DNA of 23,526 bases from positions 1-23,526 of the forward strand of contig CAYJVB010000012.1 in NCBI GenBank assembly GCA_964373575.1, written 5' to 3'. Origin of the DNA: CAYJVB01 sp964373575. Lineage in GTDB: Archaea > Aenigmatarchaeota > Aenigmatarchaeia > CG10238-14. Position numbers and translations under genes: made by a program. The first letter of the stretch is position 1. Each line of letters begins with the position of its first letter. Positions 8,203-14,802 of this stretch are shown here, in pieces. A model generated the notes under the pieces. That model saw only the letters and a program-made list of their open reading frames with translations. It ran no database searches and was not told where the DNA came from.

Positions 8203-9066
8203 TCAACTTAACTTAATGTGGCTTTTCTTGAACTCGTTTAAAACTCTGCTTAAAAAATCAGATACTATATATTCTTTGTTATTGACCTCCCAAATCCAAA
8301 CTAATATTTCTAAAACAATACCTGTTTCAGTTATGTCTTTAATATTAACTACAGGTTGAAATCGAGAATATTCTGTTGGTCTCTCTAAAATCTTTTTCAG
8401 TGTAGGAATTTTGATAAATTTCATGATAATGGGTTTCTCCTTTTTGGGTACATTGGGTAGAATTTTTTCGTGTTCTTTGCAGACATCAAGAATTACCGAT
8501 TTTATTTCCTCCAGATTTGCTGTTATTGGTACTGTTAATTTAATTGGAATTCTGAGGAATTCACCTTGTGTGTAATTGATGATATTTGACCCGATTAATG
8601 TGGAGTTTGAGACGACAACTATGCTGCCGTTATTGCTTCTAAGAACTGTTCTAAGCAATGTGATATCCCTAACTCTTGAAATTCCGGCTTGAGGGGAGCC
8701 ACCCACTTCAACCCAGTCGCCTATTTTAACTGGTCTTTCTAAAGCAAGAATTATGCCGGCAAAGATATTCTGTAAAATTTGCTGGGAGGAGATGGCTATC
8801 AATATACCAGCTATTCCTAATGCAGCTACAAGAGTAGAAAGGTTGAGACCCAGAATTTTGCTGATGCCGATGTATAAAGCTAAAGCATAGATTGCATAAG
8901 TTGCTATGCGTGATAGGGCTTTAGAGAGGGCTGGAGTTAATCTGTCTCTTGTCAGTATCCTTAAGATCATGTGAATTAGGCTACCGATTACATAAGTTCC
9001 GAACATCAATAGCATGAATATTAAGATGCTTTCGGTTGTTATTTGACCGTAGAAAATTTGTGCCAT
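8203..9066 (-). CDS. mscS: MscS-family small-conductance mechanosensitive channel
   Basis: The protein (287 aa) has three membrane helices. The third (about residues 80-115, ALGIAGILIAISSQQ and ILQNIFAGIILALERP) shows the Ala/Gly-packed pore helix and break typical of MscS. It is followed by the beta domain signature KIGDWVEV and then the mixed cytoplasmic cage domain. The channel would open under membrane tension to release solutes during osmotic downshock. A TATA-like stretch (about 9085-9096) about 25 bases before the ATG suggests a leaderless transcript. Confidence 0.88.
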   Translation of the reverse strand: MAQIFYGQITTESILIFMLLMFGTYVIGSLIHMILRILTRDRLTPALSKALSRIATYAIYALALYIGISKILGLNLSTLVAALGIAGILIAISSQQILQNIFAGIILALERPVKIGDWVEVGGSPQAGISRVRDITLLRTVLRSNNGSIVVVSNSTLIGSNIINYTQGEFLRIPIKLTVPITANLEEIKSVILDVCKEHEKILPNVPKKEKPIIMKFIKIPTLKKILERPTEYSRFQPVVNIKDITETGIVLEILVWIWEVNNKEYIVSDFLSRVLNEFKKSHIKLS

Positions 9067-9113
9067 GAGAGAATATTAGTAGAGATTAATTATAAATTTG
9101 ATTTATCTGTTAA

Positions 9114-9743
9114 TTATTTTTTCATTAATTTGAAAGAAATGGTCGTACCCATTTTTTGGAAATAACCGAGAGTTATATTAAGCATCCCGAGCGGTTCAAC
9201 CAGTCTTGCAGACTTTAATGCACCCACGTCAATCGGTTCAAAACCCAGATCTCTAGCTAAATCAATAACTTTTTGCTTTGAATCGTTATCATCCCCGCAG
9301 ATGAATACATTTGCTGAACCTTCTTTAAATTTGGGTGAGGATTGAAGAACATCGGCAAAAATCGTGTTGAATGCTTTTACAACTTTCGCCTTTGGGGCAA
9401 TTTTGGCAATCTCCTCAGCAGCAGATGTAGTGAACCCAACATCTAAACCGCTAAAATCTTTGGTCAATGGGTTTGTAATATCCACCAAAATTTTTCCGTC
9501 TAAATTTCCAACCATGCTTAGAACATTTTTCACGTTATGCCAACTTACGGCTAAAATTATCACATCCCCGAATTCTGCTGATTCTTTTATAGAGCCGGCT
9601 TTCACATTTTTTCCAAAATTACTTGCCATTTTTTTAGATTTTTCTGGATCTCTTGATCCAAGAAATACTTCATGAGAAGTTTTAGAAAGTGCTTTTGCAA
9701 AACTAGATCCCATGTTTCCTGTTCCAATAATTCCTATTTTCAT
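9114..9743 (-). CDS. NADPH-dependent F420 reductase-like (Fno/NpdG family) oxidoreductase
   Basis: An N-terminal Rossmann fold shows MKIGIIGTGNMG (GTGNMG at residues 7-12) and GSRD after the second strand (residues 29-32), a pattern that binds the NADP 2'-phosphate in this family. VDITNPL and KAFNTI further along match the conserved core of COG2085 proteins. The length, 209 residues, is normal for single-domain Fno. The family transfers hydride between F420H2 and NADP+. Related members have other partners, so F420 use is not proven here. A TATA-like box lies about 25 bases before the ATG. The gene follows a glycosyltransferase on the same strand with a 40-base gap. Confidence 0.75.
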   Translation of the reverse strand: MKIGIIGTGNMGSSFAKALSKTSHEVFLGSRDPEKSKKMASNFGKNVKAGSIKESAEFGDVIILAVSWHNVKNVLSMVGNLDGKILVDITNPLTKDFSGLDVGFTTSAAEEIAKIAPKAKVVKAFNTIFADVLQSSPKFKEGSANVFICGDDNDSKQKVIDLARDLGFEPIDVGALKSARLVEPLGMLNITLGYFQKMGTTISFKLMKK

Positions 9744-9783
9744 ATAACAAACTTTGTTTTTGGATTTAATAAAAGATGGCTAA

Positions 9784-10533
9784 TTATTTTTTACGTTTGG
9801 TAGATGAGATAAATTGTTTAAGCATAAGTGGGATAAGGTACTTTATTTGATGATAAAATCGCTGTACTCCATCGCTCAATAAGGCTCGATTCATGCGGCG
9901 AAACGAACTTATAACTCGCAAATCTTTAGTAAACTGAATATTATATTGTCGTTCCCATAGACGAATTACCATATTAAAATCTTCAGGTTCCATAATGCTA
10001 TTGATCGACTCATCAAATCCTCCGATTTCCATAAACGCTTTTTTACGAATGGCGACGTTTCCCCCCGGAAACCCCTGGAATCCACACAAGCGTTTTATTA
10101 ATTGAAAATAGAACGTGAAGTAGTTGCAATTATCAGTAATCCACGAAATAAATTCTCCTCCATCATGATATATATACGGTCCGCCTACTGCATCAATGGT
10201 TGATTGACTACTGAAGATAGTTTCAATTTTTTTTAGGTGACCTTGTGGCATGATACAGTCAGCATCAAGAAATACCAGTACTTTGCCTCGCGCTTGATTT
10301 GCACCGGTGTTTCTCGTGACGGCAACTCCTTGCTGAGATTGTTGAAAGACACGTATATTGAACTTTTTTATTAACTGGTACGTATTATCTGTTGAATTGT
10401 TGTCAACGATGATGATTTCAAAAGGATTCTTTGTGCGCTGTTTTAGTACGGAAACAATGGTTTGCCGAATGTATTTTTCTTCATTATAGGCAGGAATAAT
10501 GACCGAAATATATAATTTTTTCCATTTATCCAT
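9784..10533 (-). CDS. Glycosyltransferase family 2 protein (probably acquired)
   Basis: The GT-A fold signatures are in order: ISVIIPAYNEE near the N-terminus, IIIVDNNSTDNT, the metal-binding FLDADC (DxD), and GGFDE before the acceptor-site Glu. It would transfer a sugar from a nucleotide-sugar to an envelope or protein acceptor. I used the ATG that gives MDKWKKLYISVIIP. The frame extends to another ATG at 10581, but that one sits inside a stable hairpin. Arginine is encoded almost entirely by CGN here (CGG, CGC, CGT, CGA), whereas neighbours use AGA/AGG, which points to transfer from a different genome. Specificity is unknown. Confidence 0.85.
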   Translation of the reverse strand: MDKWKKLYISVIIPAYNEEKYIRQTIVSVLKQRTKNPFEIIIVDNNSTDNTYQLIKKFNIRVFQQSQQGVAVTRNTGANQARGKVLVFLDADCIMPQGHLKKIETIFSSQSTIDAVGGPYIYHDGGEFISWITDNCNYFTFYFQLIKRLCGFQGFPGGNVAIRKKAFMEIGGFDESINSIMEPEDFNMVIRLWERQYNIQFTKDLRVISSFRRMNRALLSDGVQRFYHQIKYLIPLMLKQFISSTKRKK

Positions 10534-10561
10534 GTTATATTTATATTTTTGAAAAATATCA

Positions 10562-10584
10562 AGGATGCTCCCACCGAGCATCTT
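10562..10584 (-). repeat. Hairpin at the upstream end of the glycosyltransferase gene
   Basis: GATGCTC-CCACC-GAGCATC forms a perfect 7-bp stem, extendable by a wobble and an A-T pair. It encloses the upstream in-frame ATG at 10581. It may be a boundary or regulatory hairpin carried in with the gene, or a terminator. No long T tract follows it directly. Confidence 0.45.
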
Positions 10585-10689
10585 AGAATTTGAGAATCCC
10601 CAACTGTTTGACTTAAAGAATTATTGTGATTATTGATATTTATGTTTTCAGTTTGAATATTTTTCTAAAAATTAAGGTTAAATTATTGA

Positions 10690-10881
10690 CTAAAATATTC
10701 GTGTCTCGTATATAGGAACATCCACTCTGCTTTTTAGTCCACCATAATGTGCATATCCAATTTTATAACCAACGCAAATAGTAACTCTACCAGTGCCAAC
10801 CGGTATTTCCATTCTACCTTGCTGTGCATCATAAACTATTTTGAATTCATCTTTGGGTATTATTTTTGTTTGTTGTGTCAT
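10690..10881 (-). CDS. Hypothetical protein (63 aa)
   Basis: A small soluble protein of mostly beta-strand character (VTICVGYKIGYAHYGG) with one cysteine. The family is not recognised. It begins 14 bases after the stop of the upstream gene on the same strand, with AAGGAAT as a weak ribosome-binding site, so the two are probably co-transcribed and possibly act together. Confidence 0.5.
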   Translation of the reverse strand: MTQQTKIIPKDEFKIVYDAQQGRMEIPVGTGRVTICVGYKIGYAHYGGLKSRVDVPIYETRIF

Positions 10882-10895
10882 TAGATATTCCTTAT

Positions 10896-11162
10896 TTATA
10901 GTTTAGGCATAAGTTCTTGAAATTCTACATAATATCCAACTTGTGTACTTCTTAAAACTTCCCCAGTTAAACCTGTCCTTTGAATAGTATCGTCAAGAGT
11001 GGGAATTCTAACATATCCTCTTGGTAATTCCGAATCAAAATCTTCTAATGTGAACATCTCTTTAAGAATATAATTAACTAATTCATGGCCTGCTTGAGTT
11101 CCTTTCGGGACTTCTCCTAGAATTGCATATCCTAAAGCTCCCATTCTAACTGCATACAACAT
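10896..11162 (-). CDS. Hypothetical protein (88 aa)
   Basis: The start at 11162 gives MLYAVRMGALGYAILG and has GAAGGT six to eight bases upstream. An in-frame TTG at 11177 would add five residues but overlap that site. The protein is soluble with short hydrophobic patches and an acidic middle (FTLEDFDSELPRG). No known domain. It leads a two-gene unit with the 63-aa gene that follows. Confidence 0.5.
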   Translation of the reverse strand: MLYAVRMGALGYAILGEVPKGTQAGHELVNYILKEMFTLEDFDSELPRGYVRIPTLDDTIQRTGLTGEVLRSTQVGYYVEFQELMPKL

Positions 11163-11309
11163 TTTTATAACCTTCAATTTTTTAATTCATGCTGTCACTG
11201 TTTACTACTATATAGAAATAACTATTATTTAAAGATTTCTATTGTGTCCTATCCTGAATTAATTAGACTCTTTCTATCTCTATAAAATGAGGATTTCACA
11301 TTTTCCACA

Positions 11310-11397
11310 TGCTCCCACCGGGATTTGAACCCGGGTTTACGGCTTTCTTCTTAATATCGAAAGGCCATTGTCCTTGACCGGACTAGACTATGGGAGC
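11310..11397 (-). tRNA. tRNA-Glu (anticodon TTC) with a 13-nt intron
   Basis: The acceptor GCTCCCA/TGGGAGC pairs perfectly with discriminator A. The D arm GTC..GAC and the T arm CCCGG GTTCAAA CCGGG are regular. The anticodon stem ATGGC/GCCGT encloses 20 bases instead of 7. Splicing 13 bases after position 37 leaves CTTTCGA with anticodon TTC. The gene begins two bases after tRNA-Val ends, so the two are a tandem transcript. No CCA is encoded. Confidence 0.92.
11345..11357 (-). other. Canonical 37/38 intron in tRNA-Glu
   Basis: The pre-tRNA folds as a bulge-helix-bulge: the central helix CTTT (positions 32-35) pairs with GAAG in the intron, flanked by 3-base bulges CGA and AAA. Cutting CG|A and AA|A releases exactly 13 bases, near the lower size limit for archaeal introns. 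Confidence 0.8.
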
Positions 11398-11435
11398 AAT
11401 GGGTCCGAGCGGAGTCGAACCGCTGATTTCTGCCA

Positions 11436-11450
11436 TTTTGATCTAATGAT
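11436..11450 (-). other. Canonical 37/38 intron in tRNA-Val
   Basis: A clean bulge-helix-bulge is visible: the central helix TTGA/TCAA with 3-base bulges CGA and AAT, inner pairs TC/GA around ATTA, and outer helix CTGCC/GGCAG. Cutting CG|A and AA|T removes 15 bases and leaves T at position 38. Confidence 0.8.
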
Positions 11451-11458
11451 CGTCAAGG

Positions 11459-11472
11459 TTCCGCCGATTTGT
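11459..11472 (-). other. Probable second intron in the anticodon stem of tRNA-Val
   Basis: About 14 bases (ACAAATCGGCGGAA) must be removed between positions 29 and 30 for a 5-bp anticodon stem CTGCC/GGCAG. Splicing at 30/31 or 31/32 gives CTGAC with one mismatch. The local fold is only a relaxed bulge-helix-bulge (CGC/GCG core), so the borders are uncertain by a few bases. Confidence 0.5.
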
Positions 11473-11533
11473 CAGCGTCATAACCACTAGACCACGGACC
11501 CTTTTATGGAGTTAATTTTGTAATAAGCAATTA

Positions 11534-12007
11534 TTAATCTAACGATAAGTTGGTGATAAAAGGTTTAATCATTGAGACTAGATCTTTGGATTTCATCCTT
11601 ATAGATGTTGTACGGAGGCCAGCGTTGAATTCGACATCTTCATTTTCGAGAACTGAATTATCTATGTATGTTTCTAAGCCGAGAACATTGCCGAAAGGCG
11701 GGACTGAACCTATTTCGCAACCTGTTTGCTCTAAAACTTCATCGGGCTTTGCCAACACTAATCTTTTGCTGTTAGCGGCTTTAGCCAATTTTTCAAGATC
11801 AACTTTTCTATCAGCTGCAACTAGAGCTAGGATGAAATTTCCAGTGTCGGATTTCAGAACTAGAGCTTTCACTCCTTCTTGCAGTTTGGAATCGCGGACT
11901 TTAGCTGCTTGTTCGGATGTGTAGACTGGTTCATGATCGTATAACTTGTATTGGATTTTGTTTTTGTCGAGGAGTTCTTTGATTTTTTTCAATTGTAGTT
12001 GTCCCAT
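11534..12007 (-). CDS. YbaK/ProX-type aminoacyl-tRNA deacylase
   Basis: The 157-residue protein is a single YbaK-type editing domain. The conserved lysine in GVKALVLKS (K47) and the loop GSVPPFG (residues 100-106) are both present. Family members hydrolyse mischarged tRNA, such as Ala- or Cys-tRNA(Pro); the substrate here cannot be assigned. The length is normal for free-standing forms. A TATA-like run (about 12022-12036) just upstream fits a leaderless message. It sits directly upstream of the tRNA-Val/Glu pair on the same strand. Confidence 0.82.
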   Translation of the reverse strand: MGQLQLKKIKELLDKNKIQYKLYDHEPVYTSEQAAKVRDSKLQEGVKALVLKSDTGNFILALVAADRKVDLEKLAKAANSKRLVLAKPDEVLEQTGCEIGSVPPFGNVLGLETYIDNSVLENEDVEFNAGLRTTSIRMKSKDLVSMIKPFITNLSLD

Positions 12008-12089
12008 GTAATTTCACTTATATTATATGCAAAAATGATTTGTGTTATGTACCATAAAAAATCTCGATAGAATAAATATTCCCCAATTA

Positions 12090-12239
12090 TCAATATAAAA
12101 CTCTTGCCTGTGGGGATCTTTTTTCCACATATGTTGCCACTGGACCATCTTTCAATAAATATCCTTTTCGTTTTAGATATTTTTCTGCTTCGACTATCAG
12201 TTTTTGTTTTGTAATCTCCAAATTGTGCTTGATAAGCAT
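12090..12239 (-). CDS. Small basic hypothetical protein (49 aa)
   Basis: The frame begins MLIKHNLEITKQKLIVEAEK and ends SPQARVLY. Its composition (Lys/Glu-rich helix, then a VATYVEKR strand) is far more protein-like than the longer 98-codon frame covering the same bases (11989-12285), which I take as the shadow. In-frame stops lie just upstream, so the ATG at 12239 is the only normal start. The family is not recognised. It lies between two other minus-strand genes and is probably co-transcribed with the gene at 12289-12585. Confidence 0.5.
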   Translation of the reverse strand: MLIKHNLEITKQKLIVEAEKYLKRKGYLLKDGPVATYVEKRSPQARVLY

Positions 12240-12288
12240 TATGAAGTGACATCGTTACTCTTCTTACAGCACCCGGCATAAACAAATT

Positions 12289-12585
12289 CTATGTTTGAAC
12301 ATGTACTCCTATAGATTCAAGCCAATACATTGCACCATCAACACTTTTTACTGGTGTTTCAAGTACAACTGAATATGTATCACGCTGCCCTAAATTATAT
12401 GTCAATAGTGCAGTAATTGTTTCTCTTTCAGTTGTTTTACCATTCAATGCTCCTTTTGGATACAGCCCAATCCATACAGATTTACCGTCATGCATACCCA
12501 TTTTAGTATATAGTGGTATACTTCTGATTGTTAAACTGCCTGGGTTAATATTTGTCCTAAAAAATATTTTTCCCCAACAACGCAC
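12289..12585 (-). CDS. Hypothetical protein (98 aa)
   Basis: The start is GTG with AGGT about seven bases upstream. An in-frame ATG at 12501 (MGMHDGK) is an alternative. The C-terminal half (RDTYSVVLETPVKSVDGAMYWLESIGVHVQT) alternates strand and helix as in a small alpha/beta protein. No signal peptide and no known domain. It is divergent from the C39-like peptidase gene, and a perfect palindrome lies between the two. Confidence 0.5.
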   Translation of the reverse strand: MRCWGKIFFRTNINPGSLTIRSIPLYTKMGMHDGKSVWIGLYPKGALNGKTTERETITALLTYNLGQRDTYSVVLETPVKSVDGAMYWLESIGVHVQT

Positions 12586-12602
12586 AAAGGACCTAAGACT
12601 CT

Positions 12603-12621
12603 CATATGTAAATTACATATG
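12603..12621. promoter_or_regulatory. Perfect 19-bp palindrome between divergent genes
   Basis: CATATGTAA-A-TTACATATG is an exact 9-bp inverted repeat around one base. It lies 18 bases before the minus-strand GTG start and about 50 bases before the plus-strand peptidase start, a good place for a dimeric repressor to bind. It could also be read as a hairpin in RNA. Regulatory function is inferred. Confidence 0.45.
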
Positions 12622-12672
12622 CATACAGATTAAAAGTTAATTTTTAATTAACACATCTTTATTCTTAATTAA

Positions 12673-13188
12673 ATGGAAAGACTTTCTGTACCACTGATAA
12701 AACAACAAAGCGAATTGGCATGCGGTGTTGCTGCATTAAGAATGGTTCTACAGTATTATGGTAAAGATGTTTCTTCTGAGGAAATTATCAAAAGTGTAGG
12801 CGGAGTTACAAAGCAGGGAATTAAAGTGATAAAACTTGCTGAGTTTGCTAGAAGTTTGGGGTTTGATGTTGAATGTTACTCGTATAATGAAAAATTAGCG
12901 AAAGATAAAGCGAAAATCAAGAAACCGTCGAAATCTGATCTGATAAAATTTTTGAAAAGGAAGGTTCCTGTGATAATTGCTGTTAGATCATTTCTTTTAT
13001 TCAATAACAAGCCGTCTAAAATGGGGCATTTTATTGTTATCACAGGTTATGATGATGGAATATTTTTGTATAATGATCCTTGGAGCGGTGAGGAACATAG
13101 CATTAAAGAAGAGGAGTTGATGTTTGCGTGGTTCAATAATATATTGGAATCGAGTGGGTATTTGATAGCTATTCAATTGAAAAGTTAA
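12673..13188 (+). CDS. C39-like (papain-fold) cysteine peptidase
   Basis: The catalytic pattern of peptidase family C39 is present: Gln12 and Cys17 in QSELACGVAALRM, His119 in MGHFIVITGYDDG, and Asp135 in YNDPW. The length of 171 residues corresponds to the protease domain alone, with no ABC transporter fused and no signal peptide, so it probably acts in the cytoplasm. In bacteria, C39 domains remove double-glycine leaders from exported peptides. The free-standing archaeal kind has no known substrate. A TATA-like stretch (about 12641-12651) fits a leaderless transcript. Confidence 0.8.
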   Translation: MERLSVPLIKQQSELACGVAALRMVLQYYGKDVSSEEIIKSVGGVTKQGIKVIKLAEFARSLGFDVECYSYNEKLAKDKAKIKKPSKSDLIKFLKRKVPVIIAVRSFLLFNNKPSKMGHFIVITGYDDGIFLYNDPWSGEEHSIKEEELMFAWFNNILESSGYLIAIQLKS

Positions 13189-13396
13189 CTGTACCTTCTT
13201 TGGAATATACCATCTTCCATTTTGAGATATGTCGGTAAAAGAGTTTGAAAAGGTATCTGCAAATTTGCGGTAAATATGGCCAACTTGGTTTTTCTCGTGT
13301 TTTTAAATAATTTTGAATTAAAGAGTCTACTTTTCCTTTGATTTTAACCTCAACAAAAGACTTAAATCTTTTTATTTCCTTATTTTCAAAATGCAA
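13169..13396 (-). CDS. Doubtful hypothetical protein (75 aa)
   Basis: A TTG-started frame on the minus strand overlaps the end of the peptidase gene by 20 bases. The product is basic and aromatic-rich (PSWPYLPQICRYLFKLFYRHI) and its codons look ordinary, but there is no clear ribosome-binding site and no recognisable domain. It may be a real small gene, the remnant of a larger one, or a chance frame. Confidence 0.3.
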   Translation of the reverse strand: MHFENKEIKRFKSFVEVKIKGKVDSLIQNYLKTREKPSWPYLPQICRYLFKLFYRHISKWKMVYSKEGTVNFSIE

Positions 13397-13397
13397 T

Positions 13398-13435
13398 TAA
13401 GCAATGCTACAATGAATGCAACTAAGTATTGCTTA
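13398..13435. repeat. Inverted repeat TAAGCAAT/ATTGCTTA
   Basis: Eight-base perfect arms (13398-13405 and 13428-13435) are separated by 22 bases. It sits just before a second, stronger hairpin, upstream of the secreted-protein gene. Function is unknown. Confidence 0.35.
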
Positions 13436-13449
13436 GTGTTTTTTATCCA

Positions 13450-13473
13450 CTTTATTGCCTTATGGCAATAAAG
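13450..13473. repeat. 10-bp stem-loop
   Basis: CTTTATTGCC-TTAT-GGCAATAAAG is a perfect 10-bp stem with a 4-base loop. No T tract follows on either strand, so it is not an obvious terminator. It may be a protein-binding site or the trace of a small mobile element. Confidence 0.5.
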
Positions 13474-13583
13474 AAGGGGTGATTCTGTTTCTGATTGTCT
13501 TGGAATGGATGACTTCAATTAATGAGGTGATATAGATCTCAAAAGGTCAAATATATGTAACAATTGAACAAGTCTATAATGTT

Positions 13584-14246
13584 TTGAAAAATATTAGATA
13601 CAAATATACAAAAAGACTTATAATCTTTCCAATATTGGCACTATCTTTAATTTCTGGGATATCTGGAAGTTACGCATTACCACAATTTTCAACATACACT
13701 AAATCAGAAACTGCGATTACATCGTCGGTTAAAACCCAACACGTATCACCAAAAAAAGTTAAATATGATCAATCTGGTGTAGATCCACGAAATGGGTGCC
13801 GATTACAAGAAGAAAGGATTTATAAAAACGGTTCGGAGTCTTATGTCTTAAGAGGTTATATCTGTCCTGATGTAGACTCTGAAATTTTTGGTATATTAAC
13901 ACTTTCTGCTGATGAAATGTTTATAGATCAAACTGATGGGGCTTTTGTTATGAAACCAAGAAATCCTTACTTTTGGTCTATATATTATCAACTTGCAGAA
14001 AAATTATTAGAAATTAAAGATCAAATAAGAAATGCTAGGGCAGATGAATTAGGTTATTACTATTTTCAAGATCCAGTTCAAGATGGGGAAATAAATGGAA
14101 ATGAAAGGCTAACCGAATCAAAATTAGCACAACCAACAGCTACACCCACAAAACCTGTAAATACTCCAACACCTCAGCCGCCTGAAAAAGATCCTCTTGT
14201 ATCCAGGTGTTATCCGTTTATTGACCCCCTATGTGGTGTCGGATAA
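13584..14246 (+). CDS. Secreted hypothetical protein with Pro/Thr-rich tail (220 aa)
   Basis: The N-terminus has a basic stretch (KNIRYKYTKR), a hydrophobic core (about residues 12-28) and an Ala-rich end (GSYALP), i.e. a Sec signal peptide. The mature part has four cysteines, two near residues 72 and 94 and two at the very end, probably forming disulfides. A linker at about 180-204 is rich in Pro and Thr (QPTATPTKPVNTPTPQPP), suiting an extended, possibly O-glycosylated stalk. The start codon is a TTG without a strong ribosome-binding site. The frame is open back to a stop at 13533, so the true N-terminus could be longer. Confidence 0.55.
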   Translation: MKNIRYKYTKRLIIFPILALSLISGISGSYALPQFSTYTKSETAITSSVKTQHVSPKKVKYDQSGVDPRNGCRLQEERIYKNGSESYVLRGYICPDVDSEIFGILTLSADEMFIDQTDGAFVMKPRNPYFWSIYYQLAEKLLEIKDQIRNARADELGYYYFQDPVQDGEINGNERLTESKLAQPTATPTKPVNTPTPQPPEKDPLVSRCYPFIDPLCGVG

Positions 14247-14249
14247 TAC

Positions 14250-14435
14250 TTGATTATAAGGTTCGCCATATCTTTCTTTGGAATGTTTCTTTTTCACATT
14301 ACATCTTATCTATTACCTTACATTAAAGTTGTGAAATATAGTGAATTAAAAAAACCACGCTGGGGGTGGACGATAGAATTCTATTTCGATCCTTTTAATT
14401 ACCTGCATACAGAAATGAATCTAAATTTCGTATAA
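14250..14435 (+). CDS. Possible small membrane protein (61 aa)
   Basis: A TTG-started frame begins three bases after the previous stop. It encodes a hydrophobic N-terminal half (RFAISFFGMFLFHITSYLL, one or two helices) and a charged, aromatic C-terminal half. It overlaps the convergent minus-strand gene by 15 bases. The tight spacing supports co-translation with the secreted protein, but there is no strong start signal. Confidence 0.35.
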   Translation: MIIRFAISFFGMFLFHITSYLLPYIKVVKYSELKKPRWGWTIEFYFDPFNYLHTEMNLNFV

Positions 14436-14669
14436 TGCTATCAATTCATCTTCTCTTGTTGAAAAACTTTTAACGATAACTGGAACGACACCTTTCTCTT
14501 TTAAATATTCTATAAGTGAATCTATATCTTCACCACTATAATCCGCCATTACGAACATTTCGCTTGTGGGTATTAGGACAGATTTTCCTTTTCTAAAATA
14601 ATAGACACCATCATGTTTGTATTCAGTTGAAAGACATGTCTTTCCGTCAGCCAAACTTAATGCGTACAT
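14421..14669 (-). CDS. Hypothetical protein (82 aa)
   Basis: The start is well supported: AAGGTGA (14674-14680 on the minus strand) lies four bases before the ATG. The product is soluble and alpha/beta; an N-terminal beta-rich half precedes an acidic helix region (SGEDIDSLIEYLKEKG) and a strand (VVPVIVKSF). I do not recognise the family. TATAAATA directly abuts the ribosome-binding site. The 133 bases between this gene and tRNA-Ser show no other gene. Confidence 0.6.
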   Translation of the reverse strand: MYALSLADGKTCLSTEYKHDGVYYFRKGKSVLIPTSEMFVMADYSGEDIDSLIEYLKEKGVVPVIVKSFSTREDELIALYEI

Positions 14670-14802
14670 TGTATCACCTTATTTATACGTGTGTAAGATA
14701 TTTATGTTTTATTTTTCCTATTCTGTAGAAATTTTGATTATGTTTCTGATCTATCCTACCGCTCATAAATCCACTTGGAAGGGCGTTGATTTCTAGAAGG
14801 AG

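Larger units (their letters stand above)
11400..11501 (-). tRNA. tRNA-Val (anticodon GAC), apparently with two introns
   Basis: The acceptor GGGTCCG/CGGACCC is perfect with discriminator A. The D arm GGTCTAGTGGTTATGAC and the T arm AGCGG TTCGACT CCGCT match tRNA-Val. The anticodon region is 29 bases too long. Removing a 15-base intron at 37/38 leaves the loop TTGACGT, hence anticodon GAC. The 5' half of the stem still has about 14 extra bases, and removing them restores CTGCC opposite GGCAG. Reading it as one intron does not give a legal anticodon loop. Val as the amino acid is well supported; the exact first splice position is not. Confidence 0.85.

Noticed and set aside
11989..12285. 98-codon minus-strand frame overlapping the deacylase start
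   Set aside because: Its end is low-complexity and aromatic-rich, and it overlaps a better 49-codon frame; taken as a shadow.
13411..13560. Box C/D-type small RNA
   Set aside because: CTGA and TGATG-like words occur but not in paired C/D and C'/D' order.
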